Shown here piece by piece: positions 6,758-12,494 of a stretch of 12,494 nt of DNA. Below the pieces are notes generated by a model. The model did not search any database and was not told the origin of the DNA. It saw nothing but the letters and a program-made list of their open reading frames with translations. The DNA is from DASPKA01 sp035628335 (lineage in GTDB: Bacteria; Patescibacteriota; Doudnabacteria; UBA920). The stretch covers positions 1 through 12,494 of the forward strand of contig DASPKA010000036.1 of the NCBI GenBank assembly GCA_035628335.1, read 5' to 3'. Within the stretch, counting starts at the first letter, position 1. Each line of letters begins with the position of its first letter. The translations under genes and the position numbers were made by a program.

Positions 6758-6785
6758 GTGTGAGAGGGGTTTACCCCTCTCACAC
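6758..6785 (+). terminator. GC-rich hairpin after the 886-aa gene, possible attenuating terminator
   Basis: A perfect 13-bp stem, GTGTGAGAGGGGT (6758-6770) with its complement at 6773-6785, has a minimal TT centre (about 4 nt as a real loop). It begins 12 nt after the stop codon. No T run follows directly (TCTCACTCTTTGGTTTT), so it may stabilise the mRNA 3' end or only partly terminate. Confidence 0.45.
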
Positions 6786-6795
6786 TCTCACTCTT

Positions 6796-6837
6796 TGGTT
6801 TTAGCTCTTTGGTCCTTTAGGGAACAAAGAGGTGAAG
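6796..6837 (+). other. Bulged stem-loop in the leader of the hydrolase gene
   Basis: TTTAGC and TCTTTG on the left pair with CAAAGA and GCTAAA on the right, with a bulge of about 6 nt in the right arm. A small inner hairpin, TCC-TTTA-GGG, closes the top. It lies between the GC-rich hairpin and the ribosome site of the next gene. Its role is unknown; it does not match a riboswitch I know. Confidence 0.35.
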
Positions 6838-6890
6838 CTAAAGAGAAAAATTTCTTTTTGGTGTTTCACTTTTTGGTTGTTTACCAATTC

Positions 6891-6897
6891 AAAGGAG
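6891..6897 (+). promoter_or_regulatory. Ribosome binding site of the hydrolase gene
   Basis: AAAGGAG lies 10 nt before the ATG at 6908 and supports that start. Confidence 0.6.
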
Positions 6898-6907
6898 ATT
6901 TTCGAAT

Positions 6908-8461
6908 ATGCGAAAGCATAGGAAAAGGATTGCGCTTCTATTGTTGCTGCTAGTTTGGGGCATAATGCTGGCGCAGGTGTCTAACGCCCAAACACTGCCA
7001 ACTTCCGTTCCGCCGCCGGCTGGAAGCTATAAGGACCACGTGGTTCAGCTTCCTGTGGAGCAACGCGGGTATTGGAGCAACGCAGACGACAAGTCAAAAG
7101 GTCGCAGAGTTTTCAACTTTGTCGTACCTAAGATCTTTATGCCCGGTTACGGACAGGTCGGAGATGGCCTGAATCCGCCAACGAGCTACAAAGCAAGGTT
7201 AAAGTTTGTCCGTTCTGCGACTGCAACAGGTCCGGCTGGTTTTGAAGATGCCATAAGCATCACCTGGCCAGGGCAAAAGAATGCCGTGCACCCTTTTACT
7301 TCGATAGCTGCTACAGTGGCTAACGAATGGAAAATGCATGACATTTCACTCAATCTAGCAGACTTCAACGCACGGTTCCGTTTACCGAATGGTTCCGTAA
7401 TTGGCAGTGGAATTTTTGCAGTTGAGATACAGACTAACTACCTTGCACAAGGTGTTAACCAGCCTTCCGTTAAGTCAGCATATGACTGGATGGATTTGGT
7501 TATAGACACTGGCCGGGTAGTGGTTATGATTCCAGGCTTAGCTTCTGAGGCATCAGTACTAGACCCTCTTGCTGTTCAGCTACGCGCAGCAGGGTACTCC
7601 GTAACCCAGCCATTTTCGCTGGTTTCGGTGGATAGGGATTTTGTTCAGAGCAATGTTAGTCGTCTGCTGGACGTGGACCAGATTGAAACACTTACCATGG
7701 ACCGCTTCGGCGTGCCATTGGATGAGTGCATCTTAGTTACACACTCAGCCGGTTCGCCGGTTGGGGTACTCCTTCAGGTTAGACTCTCGCAGCGGAATCC
7801 CGGTAAAGGGTTCATGGCTCACTTGAGCGTGGGCGGGGCGTTTGGTGGGAGTTTGTGGGCCCCTATTGCCCAGGAGTTCACCAAGGCGCTTCAGGAACAA
7901 CTTGGTAACTGGTCTCGTTTTTTCATACGCAGCCCATACACATACGCGGATTTTGACCCGCGCGTGATGACTGTGTTTATGAAGTCACTACAGCCACTGT
8001 TACCCAAAACAGTTACCCATTTGTACGGTGTCTCGGAACCGGTACGCTACGCTGCGTTTGCGTTTGATGCAAATCTAGACGACAGCGAATTTGCCGGAGC
8101 CGGAACAATTGATGACAATGAGTGCAGAGGGTTTCTGTTGACAGAAGCCAACGAGCAGGCAACCCTGGCGTGCCAGGTAGCGTACTGCTTAAACGGCGGC
8201 TGCAACAAGCTGCTTGGTGACCCATACCCGGTACTGAAAGTTGCAGCGAATGGCCTCTTTGACATCTTTGGCAACGTAGATGGTCAAGGACCTCCAAACA
8301 TTGAAAATGACTTTGTCCTGACAGCACAAAGCCAAAAGTTCGAGCCATACCTTTGGGTAGTAGTTCGCGCTGGGCGTGCTTTGAAAGGACACCATACGTC
8401 GCAAATTGCAAACGTTGGTGCGACTTTGGTTCAAACCATGACAACGTTGGGGTTGAAATAA
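6908..8461 (+). CDS. Secreted alpha/beta hydrolase (lipase/esterase-like), 517 aa
   Basis: The signal peptide has a basic start, MRKHRKR, a core ALLLLLLVWGIML and a probable cut SNA|Q28. Residues about 40-200 form an N-terminal beta-rich domain. The hydrolase fold follows: strand VVVMIPGLA (204-212, oxyanion region), then ILVTHSAGSPVG with the nucleophile at Ser280 in T-H-S-A-G, so the first Gly of GxSxG is replaced. NDFVLTAQSQ places an acid at Asp468, and GHHTSQI gives His495/496. This is the expected Ser-Asp-His order for lipases and PGAP1-like esterases. A Cys-rich insert (NECRGF, ACQVAYCLNGGC) lies before the acid and is likely disulfide-bonded. The substrate is unknown; an ester or lipid outside the cell is likely from the fold. 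Its stop overlaps the next start (TAATG), so the two proteins are probably made together. Confidence 0.85.
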   Translation: MRKHRKRIALLLLLLVWGIMLAQVSNAQTLPTSVPPPAGSYKDHVVQLPVEQRGYWSNADDKSKGRRVFNFVVPKIFMPGYGQVGDGLNPPTSYKARLKFVRSATATGPAGFEDAISITWPGQKNAVHPFTSIAATVANEWKMHDISLNLADFNARFRLPNGSVIGSGIFAVEIQTNYLAQGVNQPSVKSAYDWMDLVIDTGRVVVMIPGLASEASVLDPLAVQLRAAGYSVTQPFSLVSVDRDFVQSNVSRLLDVDQIETLTMDRFGVPLDECILVTHSAGSPVGVLLQVRLSQRNPGKGFMAHLSVGGAFGGSLWAPIAQEFTKALQEQLGNWSRFFIRSPYTYADFDPRVMTVFMKSLQPLLPKTVTHLYGVSEPVRYAAFAFDANLDDSEFAGAGTIDDNECRGFLLTEANEQATLACQVAYCLNGGCNKLLGDPYPVLKVAANGLFDIFGNVDGQGPPNIENDFVLTAQSQKFEPYLWVVVRAGRALKGHHTSQIANVGATLVQTMTTLGLK

Positions 8462-9675
8462 TGAAAAAACTCACAATTGCCGCTTTACTCCTTCTGTTGC
8501 CGCTAGTCTTGTTTGCACAAACCAGCAGCTTCAGGTCTACTCAACGTTTCGATGGCAACTTTGCAGTCGGACAAAACATTTCTGAGCTTCAGTTTGCTCT
8601 TAACCCTGCTCCGAAAGGGGGAATCCCAGACGACCTCCGTCTGATGGTTCCTTCTGACGACCGCGGACTTACCGCCGAACTGGTAGCACCTGGTAATAGG
8701 CAGATTTTTCCCTCGCGCGATGTTACTGGTGCGTTCTTTGCTCGGCAGAAGCCAGACTCAGGGCAGACGCTGATCCATTTTGCTCCAACAAATGGTGCAA
8801 TCTGGGTCGGTGCTATACCGGCTGGCAGCCCAAGTGGGATCTACAAGCTTCGGCTAACACGGTCACACTCTGCTGGTGAGCTCAGGTATGTGCTTATAGT
8901 AACTCAGGGCACATTAAAACGCATTGACCTTCAGCCAAAGGAGCTTCCGGTAGCCGGAAAGTCTTTCATACCAGTTACCTTGCTTGCAGACTTTGAAACA
9001 GGTAGGGTCATAAGCAATGCGCACGTATTGGTATCTGCAACCGCTCGAATACCCAGGCGACTTGCTATGACTACACAGACAAACGAACCTGTGAGCCTTC
9101 AAAGCTCTGGGAGAGTGATCGATGGTTGGCAGGAGTTAATAACTCATCAGCTAGCTATTGAGTCCACTGACTCGGCAACCCGGGGTAATTATCCGGTTAC
9201 AGTTGATATCCCCGAATCTGCTGTGCAGGTTCGGGTTACCTCCAAAGCTACGTGGCAGGATTCGGGCGGGAGTTATATGCGAGTAGCTTCCCAGCTCTGG
9301 GACGTAAAGCCTCCCATGGCAGAATTCTCGGAGCTAGCGATTTCTTTTAACTCCCTGATTGAAGCGAAAAATGACCCTGTTACTGTTACGGTTCAGGTGT
9401 CAGGGCAGCATGCCTCCTGCTATGCGATAGGTCTCACGGTTCATGGCGAGGGTATGGCAATGTACTCAGACAGCACTACCCCCACTTGTGTAAAGGAGGC
9501 CCAAAAACCCTTACGCTTCTCGATCCGGATTCCGGCGAGCAAGCTCAACTTTCTACCGGAAAAAGGTACACTCTATGCGTACCGTGTTTCGGCAGCGGGA
9601 GTAGAGACTGTGGCAGAAACACGGCTTACAAGTGCTCAGCTCGCTGGCGAATATGCCATTAAGCTTTCTCAGTAG
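8461..9675 (+). CDS. Secreted beta-rich protein of unknown function, 404 aa
   Basis: The start chosen is the ATG at 8461, whose A is the last base of the hydrolase stop (TAATG). The open frame runs back to 8353, but the upstream part lies inside the hydrolase gene, and only the 8461 start gives a clean signal peptide: MKKLTIAALLLLLPLVLFA|QTSS. The mature protein reads as repeated beta-sandwich segments, for example PSGIYKLRLTRSH, KSFIPVTLLADFETG, NYPVTVDIPESAVQVRV and NDPVTVTVQVSGQ. It has two cysteines close together near the end (HASCYAIG and TPTCVKE). There is no catalytic motif or C-terminal anchor. Coupled translation suggests it works with the hydrolase, perhaps as an accessory or binding partner; that is inference. 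The terminator at 9690-9723 follows. Confidence 0.82.
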   Translation: MKKLTIAALLLLLPLVLFAQTSSFRSTQRFDGNFAVGQNISELQFALNPAPKGGIPDDLRLMVPSDDRGLTAELVAPGNRQIFPSRDVTGAFFARQKPDSGQTLIHFAPTNGAIWVGAIPAGSPSGIYKLRLTRSHSAGELRYVLIVTQGTLKRIDLQPKELPVAGKSFIPVTLLADFETGRVISNAHVLVSATARIPRRLAMTTQTNEPVSLQSSGRVIDGWQELITHQLAIESTDSATRGNYPVTVDIPESAVQVRVTSKATWQDSGGSYMRVASQLWDVKPPMAEFSELAISFNSLIEAKNDPVTVTVQVSGQHASCYAIGLTVHGEGMAMYSDSTTPTCVKEAQKPLRFSIRIPASKLNFLPEKGTLYAYRVSAAGVETVAETRLTSAQLAGEYAIKLSQ

Positions 9676-9689
9676 AGTTGTAATTCAAG

Positions 9690-9723
9690 ACTACACAATC
9701 TTATTGATTGCGTAGTTTTTTTT
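9690..9723 (+). terminator. Rho-independent terminator of the secreted-protein cluster
   Basis: ACTACACAATC (9690-9700) pairs with GATTGCGTAGT (9706-9716), an 11-bp stem with one mismatch and a TTATT loop, followed by a run of T to 9723. It lies 14 nt after the 404-aa gene. Confidence 0.85.
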
Positions 9724-9724
9724 G

Positions 9725-9760
9725 ATTACACATATCGTGCAATTGCACGATGTATGTAAT
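9725..9760. promoter_or_regulatory. 36-bp near-perfect palindrome upstream of parB
   Basis: The core ATCGTGCAATTGCACGAT (9734-9751) is a perfect 18-bp palindrome. Extending both ways, 16 of 18 positions of the half-sites match. It starts right after the terminator T run and ends 9 nt before the predicted parB -35. It does not resemble the common parS (TGTTTCACGTGAAACA) beyond CGTG/CACG. It could be a ParB-family or other operator, or a second hairpin (7-bp stem, AATT loop). Confidence 0.5.
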
Positions 9761-9769
9761 TTTACCTGT

Positions 9770-9798
9770 TTGCTCCAATGGTCCCTTTCTGATAAAAT
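9770..9798 (+). promoter_or_regulatory. Possible parB promoter
   Basis: TTGCTC (9770-9775) and TAAAAT (9793-9798) are 17 nt apart; the -35 is weak (3 of 6), the -10 is 5 of 6. The leader would be about 30 nt with no Shine-Dalgarno before the ATG at 9834. Confidence 0.35.
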
Positions 9799-9833
9799 TT
9801 ATAGGCTAAATCAAATAAAATCACTCTATTTCA

Positions 9834-10874
9834 ATGGAATTCCCTTTTCTTTTGACCGGAAAAACTATAAAAATAAGTGGCTCTGACGAGAACGCGCCGT
9901 TGTATTTGCCACTCGAGTCAGTATTTACTCAGAAAAATCAGGTTTCTGAATCTATGTTACCTTCTGCAGTAACTCCTGAACCTATAACTTCTGAAGTGGG
10001 TAAGGTATCATATGGAGATGCCAGCATCCTGGAAATAGACCTCGCTCAAATAATTGCTAACCCATACCAGCCACGTAAGATTTTCGATCAGGTTGCACTT
10101 GAGGAGCTCGCAGAGTCAATTAAGCTGCACGGTGTTATACAGCCGCTCGTGGTGACTCAAGTTCCAGGCGGGTATGAGCTGGTGGTTGGGGAACGTCGAT
10201 TCCGCGCTTCTCAGATTGCTGGCATGAAAAAAGTTCCTGCAATCATTAAGCAAAAAATGGAAGACCAGACCAAGCTTGAGGTCGCACTTATTGAAAACAT
10301 CCAGCGACAGGAACTAAATCCAATTGAAGAAGCTCAGGCGTATCAGCAGTTGATTTCTAAGTTTAGCCTTTCCCAAGCTGAGGTGGCTCGTAAAGTTGGT
10401 AAAAGCCGTCCTGCGGTTACAAACACTTTGAGACTCCTTAACCTGCCTAAGGAAGTACAGCAGGCAATTGTTGACGGAAGGATTTCAGAAGGCCATGCCC
10501 GTTCACTGTTGCCCCTGCAAGATCCGGAGAGGATTTTGAAAATGTTTAAGATGGCAGTGGAGCAAAACTTGAATGTACGACAGATTGAGCACCGGGTGAA
10601 AGAGTACACTACGCGCAAGCGAGTTGATGGACTCTCTACCCCTGACCCTTCTATGCAAGTACTGGAGACAACGCTCCGCGGCAAGTTGGGCGCGCCGGTT
10701 AAAATTCAGAGGGTTGGACGCGGCGGCAAAATAACTATAGAATTCTTTAGTGACGAAGAACTTCAAACAATAGTAGAGTACATGCAAGACAGAAAACAAC
10801 GCTCCGAGCAACAACCATCCCCACAAGAAGTCTACTCCGAGGGGGTAGATACTGAGGGTTATCTCACTGTATGA
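9834..10874 (+). CDS. parB: ParB-family chromosome partitioning protein, 346 aa
   Basis: A DNA-binding CTPase-type partition protein. ANPYQPRK (75-82) opens the ParB/Srx fold. The nucleotide-binding box GERRFRAS is at 119-126, followed by ENIQRQELNPIEEAQAYQ (154-171). The helix-turn-helix runs about 178-204 (LSQAEVARKVGKSRPAVTNT), and SEGHARSLL at 218-225 is typical. The C-terminal dimer region is present (LRGKLGAPVKI, GGKITIEFFSDEEL), with a short acidic tail. Oddities: the first 60 residues lack the GLGKGL-type ParA-contact motif usual in chromosomal ParB, and no parA is next to it. An internal ATG at codon 41 (9954) would still keep the whole fold, and neither start has a Shine-Dalgarno. 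The tRNA follows 9 nt after the stop. Confidence 0.93.
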   Translation: MEFPFLLTGKTIKISGSDENAPLYLPLESVFTQKNQVSESMLPSAVTPEPITSEVGKVSYGDASILEIDLAQIIANPYQPRKIFDQVALEELAESIKLHGVIQPLVVTQVPGGYELVVGERRFRASQIAGMKKVPAIIKQKMEDQTKLEVALIENIQRQELNPIEEAQAYQQLISKFSLSQAEVARKVGKSRPAVTNTLRLLNLPKEVQQAIVDGRISEGHARSLLPLQDPERILKMFKMAVEQNLNVRQIEHRVKEYTTRKRVDGLSTPDPSMQVLETTLRGKLGAPVKIQRVGRGGKITIEFFSDEELQTIVEYMQDRKQRSEQQPSPQEVYSEGVDTEGYLTV

Positions 10875-10883
10875 GATGATCAT

Positions 10884-10957
10884 CGGGCTGTAGTATACCG
10901 GTAGTACGCGCCCATGGGGTGGGTGTAGACCGGGTTCAATTCCCGGCAGCCCGACCA
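10884..10957 (+). tRNA. tRNA-Pro, anticodon GGG
   Basis: A full cloverleaf: acceptor CGGGCTG/CAGCCCG (10884-10890 and 10947-10953), T8 A9, and D stem GTAT/GTAC with GG and A21 in the loop. The anticodon stem is CGCCC/GGGTG with loop ATGGGGT (anticodon 10916-10918, G37). The T stem is CCGGG/CCCGG with loop TTCAATT. Discriminator A and an encoded CCA end it at 10957. The C1-G72 pair, A73 and G37 fit proline. No promoter of its own is evident; it may be processed from a parB transcript. Confidence 0.94.
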
Positions 10958-10970
10958 TATCATATTTCCT

Positions 10971-11045
10971 TGTCATTCCGGCGAAGGCCGGAATCTATGG
11001 TAGATACGTATGAGCTTTAAGATTCCCGCCTTCGCGGGAATGACA
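10971..11045. repeat. Inverted pair of REP-like hairpin repeats
   Basis: Two 26-nt units (10971-10996 and 11020-11045) face each other across 23 nt. Each is a hairpin with an 8-bp perfect stem and a 4-nt loop: ATTCCGGC-GAAG-GCCGGAAT and ATTCCCGC-CTTC-GCGGGAAT. As inverted copies they are identical except for one G-C pair swapped to C-G, a compensatory change. The type (TGTCATTCC...GGAATCT) is common as a dispersed element in many bacteria. It starts 13 nt after the tRNA and reaches to 9 nt before the deacetylase start. Confidence 0.85.
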
Positions 11046-11054
11046 GAATATGTC

Positions 11055-11732
11055 ATGATACAGTTTAATTTTAAGGGTTTGAAAATTTTATCTATTTCTG
11101 CGCATCCGGATGATGAGATTGGTGGGGCCGGGGGGTTTTTGGTTGCGGCTAAGAAGGGGGGAGCTCGGTTCCATTTTGTGCTAGCTCTTACTCCATGTGA
11201 GGATCGTTTTGAGTGCGACGAAAAAGAAGAACAAGCTCAGCGTTTGCGGGAGTTCGACGATGTTGCAGACTATTTTGCAGCAAACACTTCATACCTGGAC
11301 ATAGACCGTTACCCGCAAATGACTATGGAAAATATTTGCTTGCTTGTTAAGGAGATTCGTGCATACAAGCCAGACTTAATACTTACTCCTTCAAATGAAG
11401 AGCATCACTCTGACCACCGCGCGCTTTACAATTTAACTAAAGAAGCAATTTGGCAAGCAGGAAGAGCAGCCTTTCCAGGACTAGGTGAGCCTCATAAGAC
11501 CCGCACTTGGCTCTCATATGAAACTGACAACGCTATAGCCCAACCTAATTTTTTGTTCGACATTACTGACCACTGGGAAGACAAGAAAAACATTTTCGAA
11601 CTATACCGGTCGCAGACAGGAAGAAAAGATTTGGTTTCTGCACTGCTCGGGCTAAACCGCTTCCGCGGGATTATGTTTAAAGGTGGTGAGTACGCAGAAG
11701 CATATAACATAAAAGAATTTTTTTATGGATAA
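11055..11732 (+). CDS. PIG-L/LmbE-family deacetylase, 225 aa
   Basis: A zinc-dependent N-acetyl-sugar-type hydrolase. The N-terminal metal motif is AHPDDE (16-21, ligands His17 and Asp20), and the C-terminal one HSDHR (118-122, His121). The Rossmann-like order ILSISAHPDDE, FHFVLALTPCED, KPDLILTPSNEEHHSDHRALYN fits the family. Members remove acetyl groups from GlcNAc-containing compounds (PIG-L, MshB, BshB); the substrate here is unknown. The frame opens upstream at 11010, but those 15 codons are translated repeat sequence (SFKIPAFAGMTEY), so I start at the ATG at 11055, which leaves the usual short lead into the first strand. It overlaps the phosphatase gene by 8 nt. It is complete. Confidence 0.9.
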   Translation: MIQFNFKGLKILSISAHPDDEIGGAGGFLVAAKKGGARFHFVLALTPCEDRFECDEKEEQAQRLREFDDVADYFAANTSYLDIDRYPQMTMENICLLVKEIRAYKPDLILTPSNEEHHSDHRALYNLTKEAIWQAGRAAFPGLGEPHKTRTWLSYETDNAIAQPNFLFDITDHWEDKKNIFELYRSQTGRKDLVSALLGLNRFRGIMFKGGEYAEAYNIKEFFYG

Positions 11733-12393
11733 CTTGGACAGCAAGGAATATTGTACGATTTATTTGGTACGGCATGGGGAGTCGGAGGACAATGTTAACA
11801 GTATTGTTGCCGGTCACCGTGACCGACCGTTGACGGCACATGGTAGAGACCAGATTGCAAGAACTCGTGATCGTTTAAAAGACATAATCTTTGACGCTGT
11901 GTATAGCTCTGACTTGCAGCGTACGCAAGAGACTGCACAGATTCTCACAGAAAAGAAATTGGCTCTGAAAACAAAAGAGGCCCTTAGAGAGCGTTTTTGG
12001 GGAAGGTTTGAAGGCAAACACTCCTCAGAGTTTCGTGACCACGTAAACCAGCTCTATGGAGGGAAACAGGTATCGGAGCGTGATATGTGGTATACCACAT
12101 ACGACGCTGGTATAGAAACGTATGATGAAATGGTGACTCGCGCGCTTGTTATCTTGCGAGAAATCGCCGCGGCAAATATAGGGAAGACTGTTTTGGTAGC
12201 GTTTCATGGGGCATGTATCCGTTCTCTTTTGGTACGTTTTGGCATTGGCAAAATGATGGACTTTCCGCCTGGCTCAATTAAAAACGGTGCGCATGTAAGA
12301 TTAATGTCTGATGGTGTTGAGTTTTTCATCTGCGATGTCGTGGGTATACACAAAGAGGGCAAAGTGTATGTCAGAAATGGGCATAAGGTTTAG
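11725..12393 (+). CDS. Histidine phosphatase superfamily protein, 222 aa
   Basis: Phosphoglycerate-mutase-like phosphatase, branch 1. LVRHGESEDN places the phospho-accepting His17 (with Arg16), and SSDLQRTQETA gives Arg66. LRERFWGRFEGK gives the acid Glu89, and VAFHGACIRSL the second His161, so the catalytic set is complete. The length is ordinary for GpmB/CobC-like broad phosphatases; the substrate cannot be told. It begins within the last codons of the deacetylase gene (ATGGATAA overlap, 8 nt), so translation is probably coupled and the pair may act on the same or related sugar-phosphate compounds (inference). It was read to its TAG stop at 12393. Confidence 0.9.
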   Translation: MDNLDSKEYCTIYLVRHGESEDNVNSIVAGHRDRPLTAHGRDQIARTRDRLKDIIFDAVYSSDLQRTQETAQILTEKKLALKTKEALRERFWGRFEGKHSSEFRDHVNQLYGGKQVSERDMWYTTYDAGIETYDEMVTRALVILREIAAANIGKTVLVAFHGACIRSLLVRFGIGKMMDFPPGSIKNGAHVRLMSDGVEFFICDVVGIHKEGKVYVRNGHKV

Positions 12394-12403
12394 ATGTTGA
12401 AGT

Positions 12404-12433
12404 TTTACAGAATTTAAGAGAAATTGCTAAAAT
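12404..12433 (+). promoter_or_regulatory. Possible promoter in the AT-rich tail
   Basis: TTTACA (12404-12409) and TAAAAT (12428-12433) are 18 nt apart, each 5 of 6 to consensus. It would serve a gene beyond the window. The tract is very AT-rich, so chance matches are likely. No gene is seen from 12394 to the end. Confidence 0.3.
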
Positions 12434-12494
12434 GTGCTATATTTAAGAGGTTTTTTATATACGAATTTTCTTATTTTTTGACTATTTTATTGTT

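Noticed and set aside
6862..6869. TGTTTCAC, a half-site of the canonical parS
   Set aside because: Only 8 nt, without the other half; such an octamer turns up by chance in a window of this size.
8353..8460. Upstream extension of the 404-aa protein to an ATG at 8353
   Set aside because: It lies wholly inside the hydrolase gene, while the ATG at 8461 gives a normal signal peptide and a TAATG junction.
3374..9740. GATTACACgTATCGTG at 3374-3390 and GATTACACaTATCGTG at 9724-9739, a 15 of 16 match between a terminator loop and the parB palindrome
   Set aside because: For a window this size about one to two such matches are expected by chance, and one copy is only part of a hairpin loop.
1..12494. 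CRISPR array, transposase, phage genes, rRNA
   Set aside because: No regularly spaced identical repeats, no recognisable transposase or phage protein, and no rRNA-like segment were seen.

Overview
The window reads with the standard bacterial code: TGA, TAA and TAG all act as stops. By eye the GC content is about 45-47%. I cannot name the organism. The TIGR03437-type C-terminal domain in the largest gene is best known from Acidobacteriota (Solibacteres). The compact, partly overlapping genes, the Shine-Dalgarno-poor starts and the TGTCATTCC/GGAATCT hairpin repeats also occur in Patescibacteria and other uncultured lineages. Treat the host as an uncultured bacterium of undecided phylum.

Layout. 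(1) 1-1146, minus strand: two overlapping genes for N-terminally membrane-anchored proteins that look like tandem paralogues. The second is open to the window edge and has no stop inside it. A promoter and a palindrome precede the pair. (2) 1238-3354, plus strand: a conserved hypothetical protein of 283 aa, then a Spinster-like major facilitator transporter. Both start codons lack a Shine-Dalgarno but have a TATAAT-like hexamer 5-8 nt upstream, which suggests leaderless mRNAs. The region ends in a strong bidirectional terminator. (3) 3414-3806, minus strand: a small secreted protein with a TTG start. (4) 3807-4085: a divergent control region with a near-consensus promoter, a palindrome over its -35 box, and one copy of a palindromic repeat whose second copy lies inside the next gene. 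(5) 4086-9675, plus strand: three genes for large secreted proteins. They are an 886-aa, Cys-rich, TIGR03437-domain protein that may be a dead M6/M11-type peptidase, a 517-aa secreted alpha/beta hydrolase, and a 404-aa secreted beta-rich protein fused to the hydrolase gene by a TAATG stop-start. A terminator follows. (6) 9725-10957: a 36-bp near-perfect palindrome, parB, and tRNA-Pro(GGG) 9 nt after parB. (7) 10971-11045: a pair of inverted hairpin repeats differing by a compensatory base pair. (8) 11055-12393: overlapping genes for a PIG-L/LmbE-type deacetylase and a histidine phosphatase, then a short AT-rich tail with a possible promoter.

How it fits together. The core of the window (3414-9675) is an exported-protein locus: four proteins with signal peptides, all with a predicted Ala|Gln cleavage junction, around one divergent promoter region. 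The hydrolase is the only one with a recognisable intact active site. The parB, tRNA and PIG-L/phosphatase part is housekeeping in character. No phage genes, transposase, CRISPR array or rRNA were seen.
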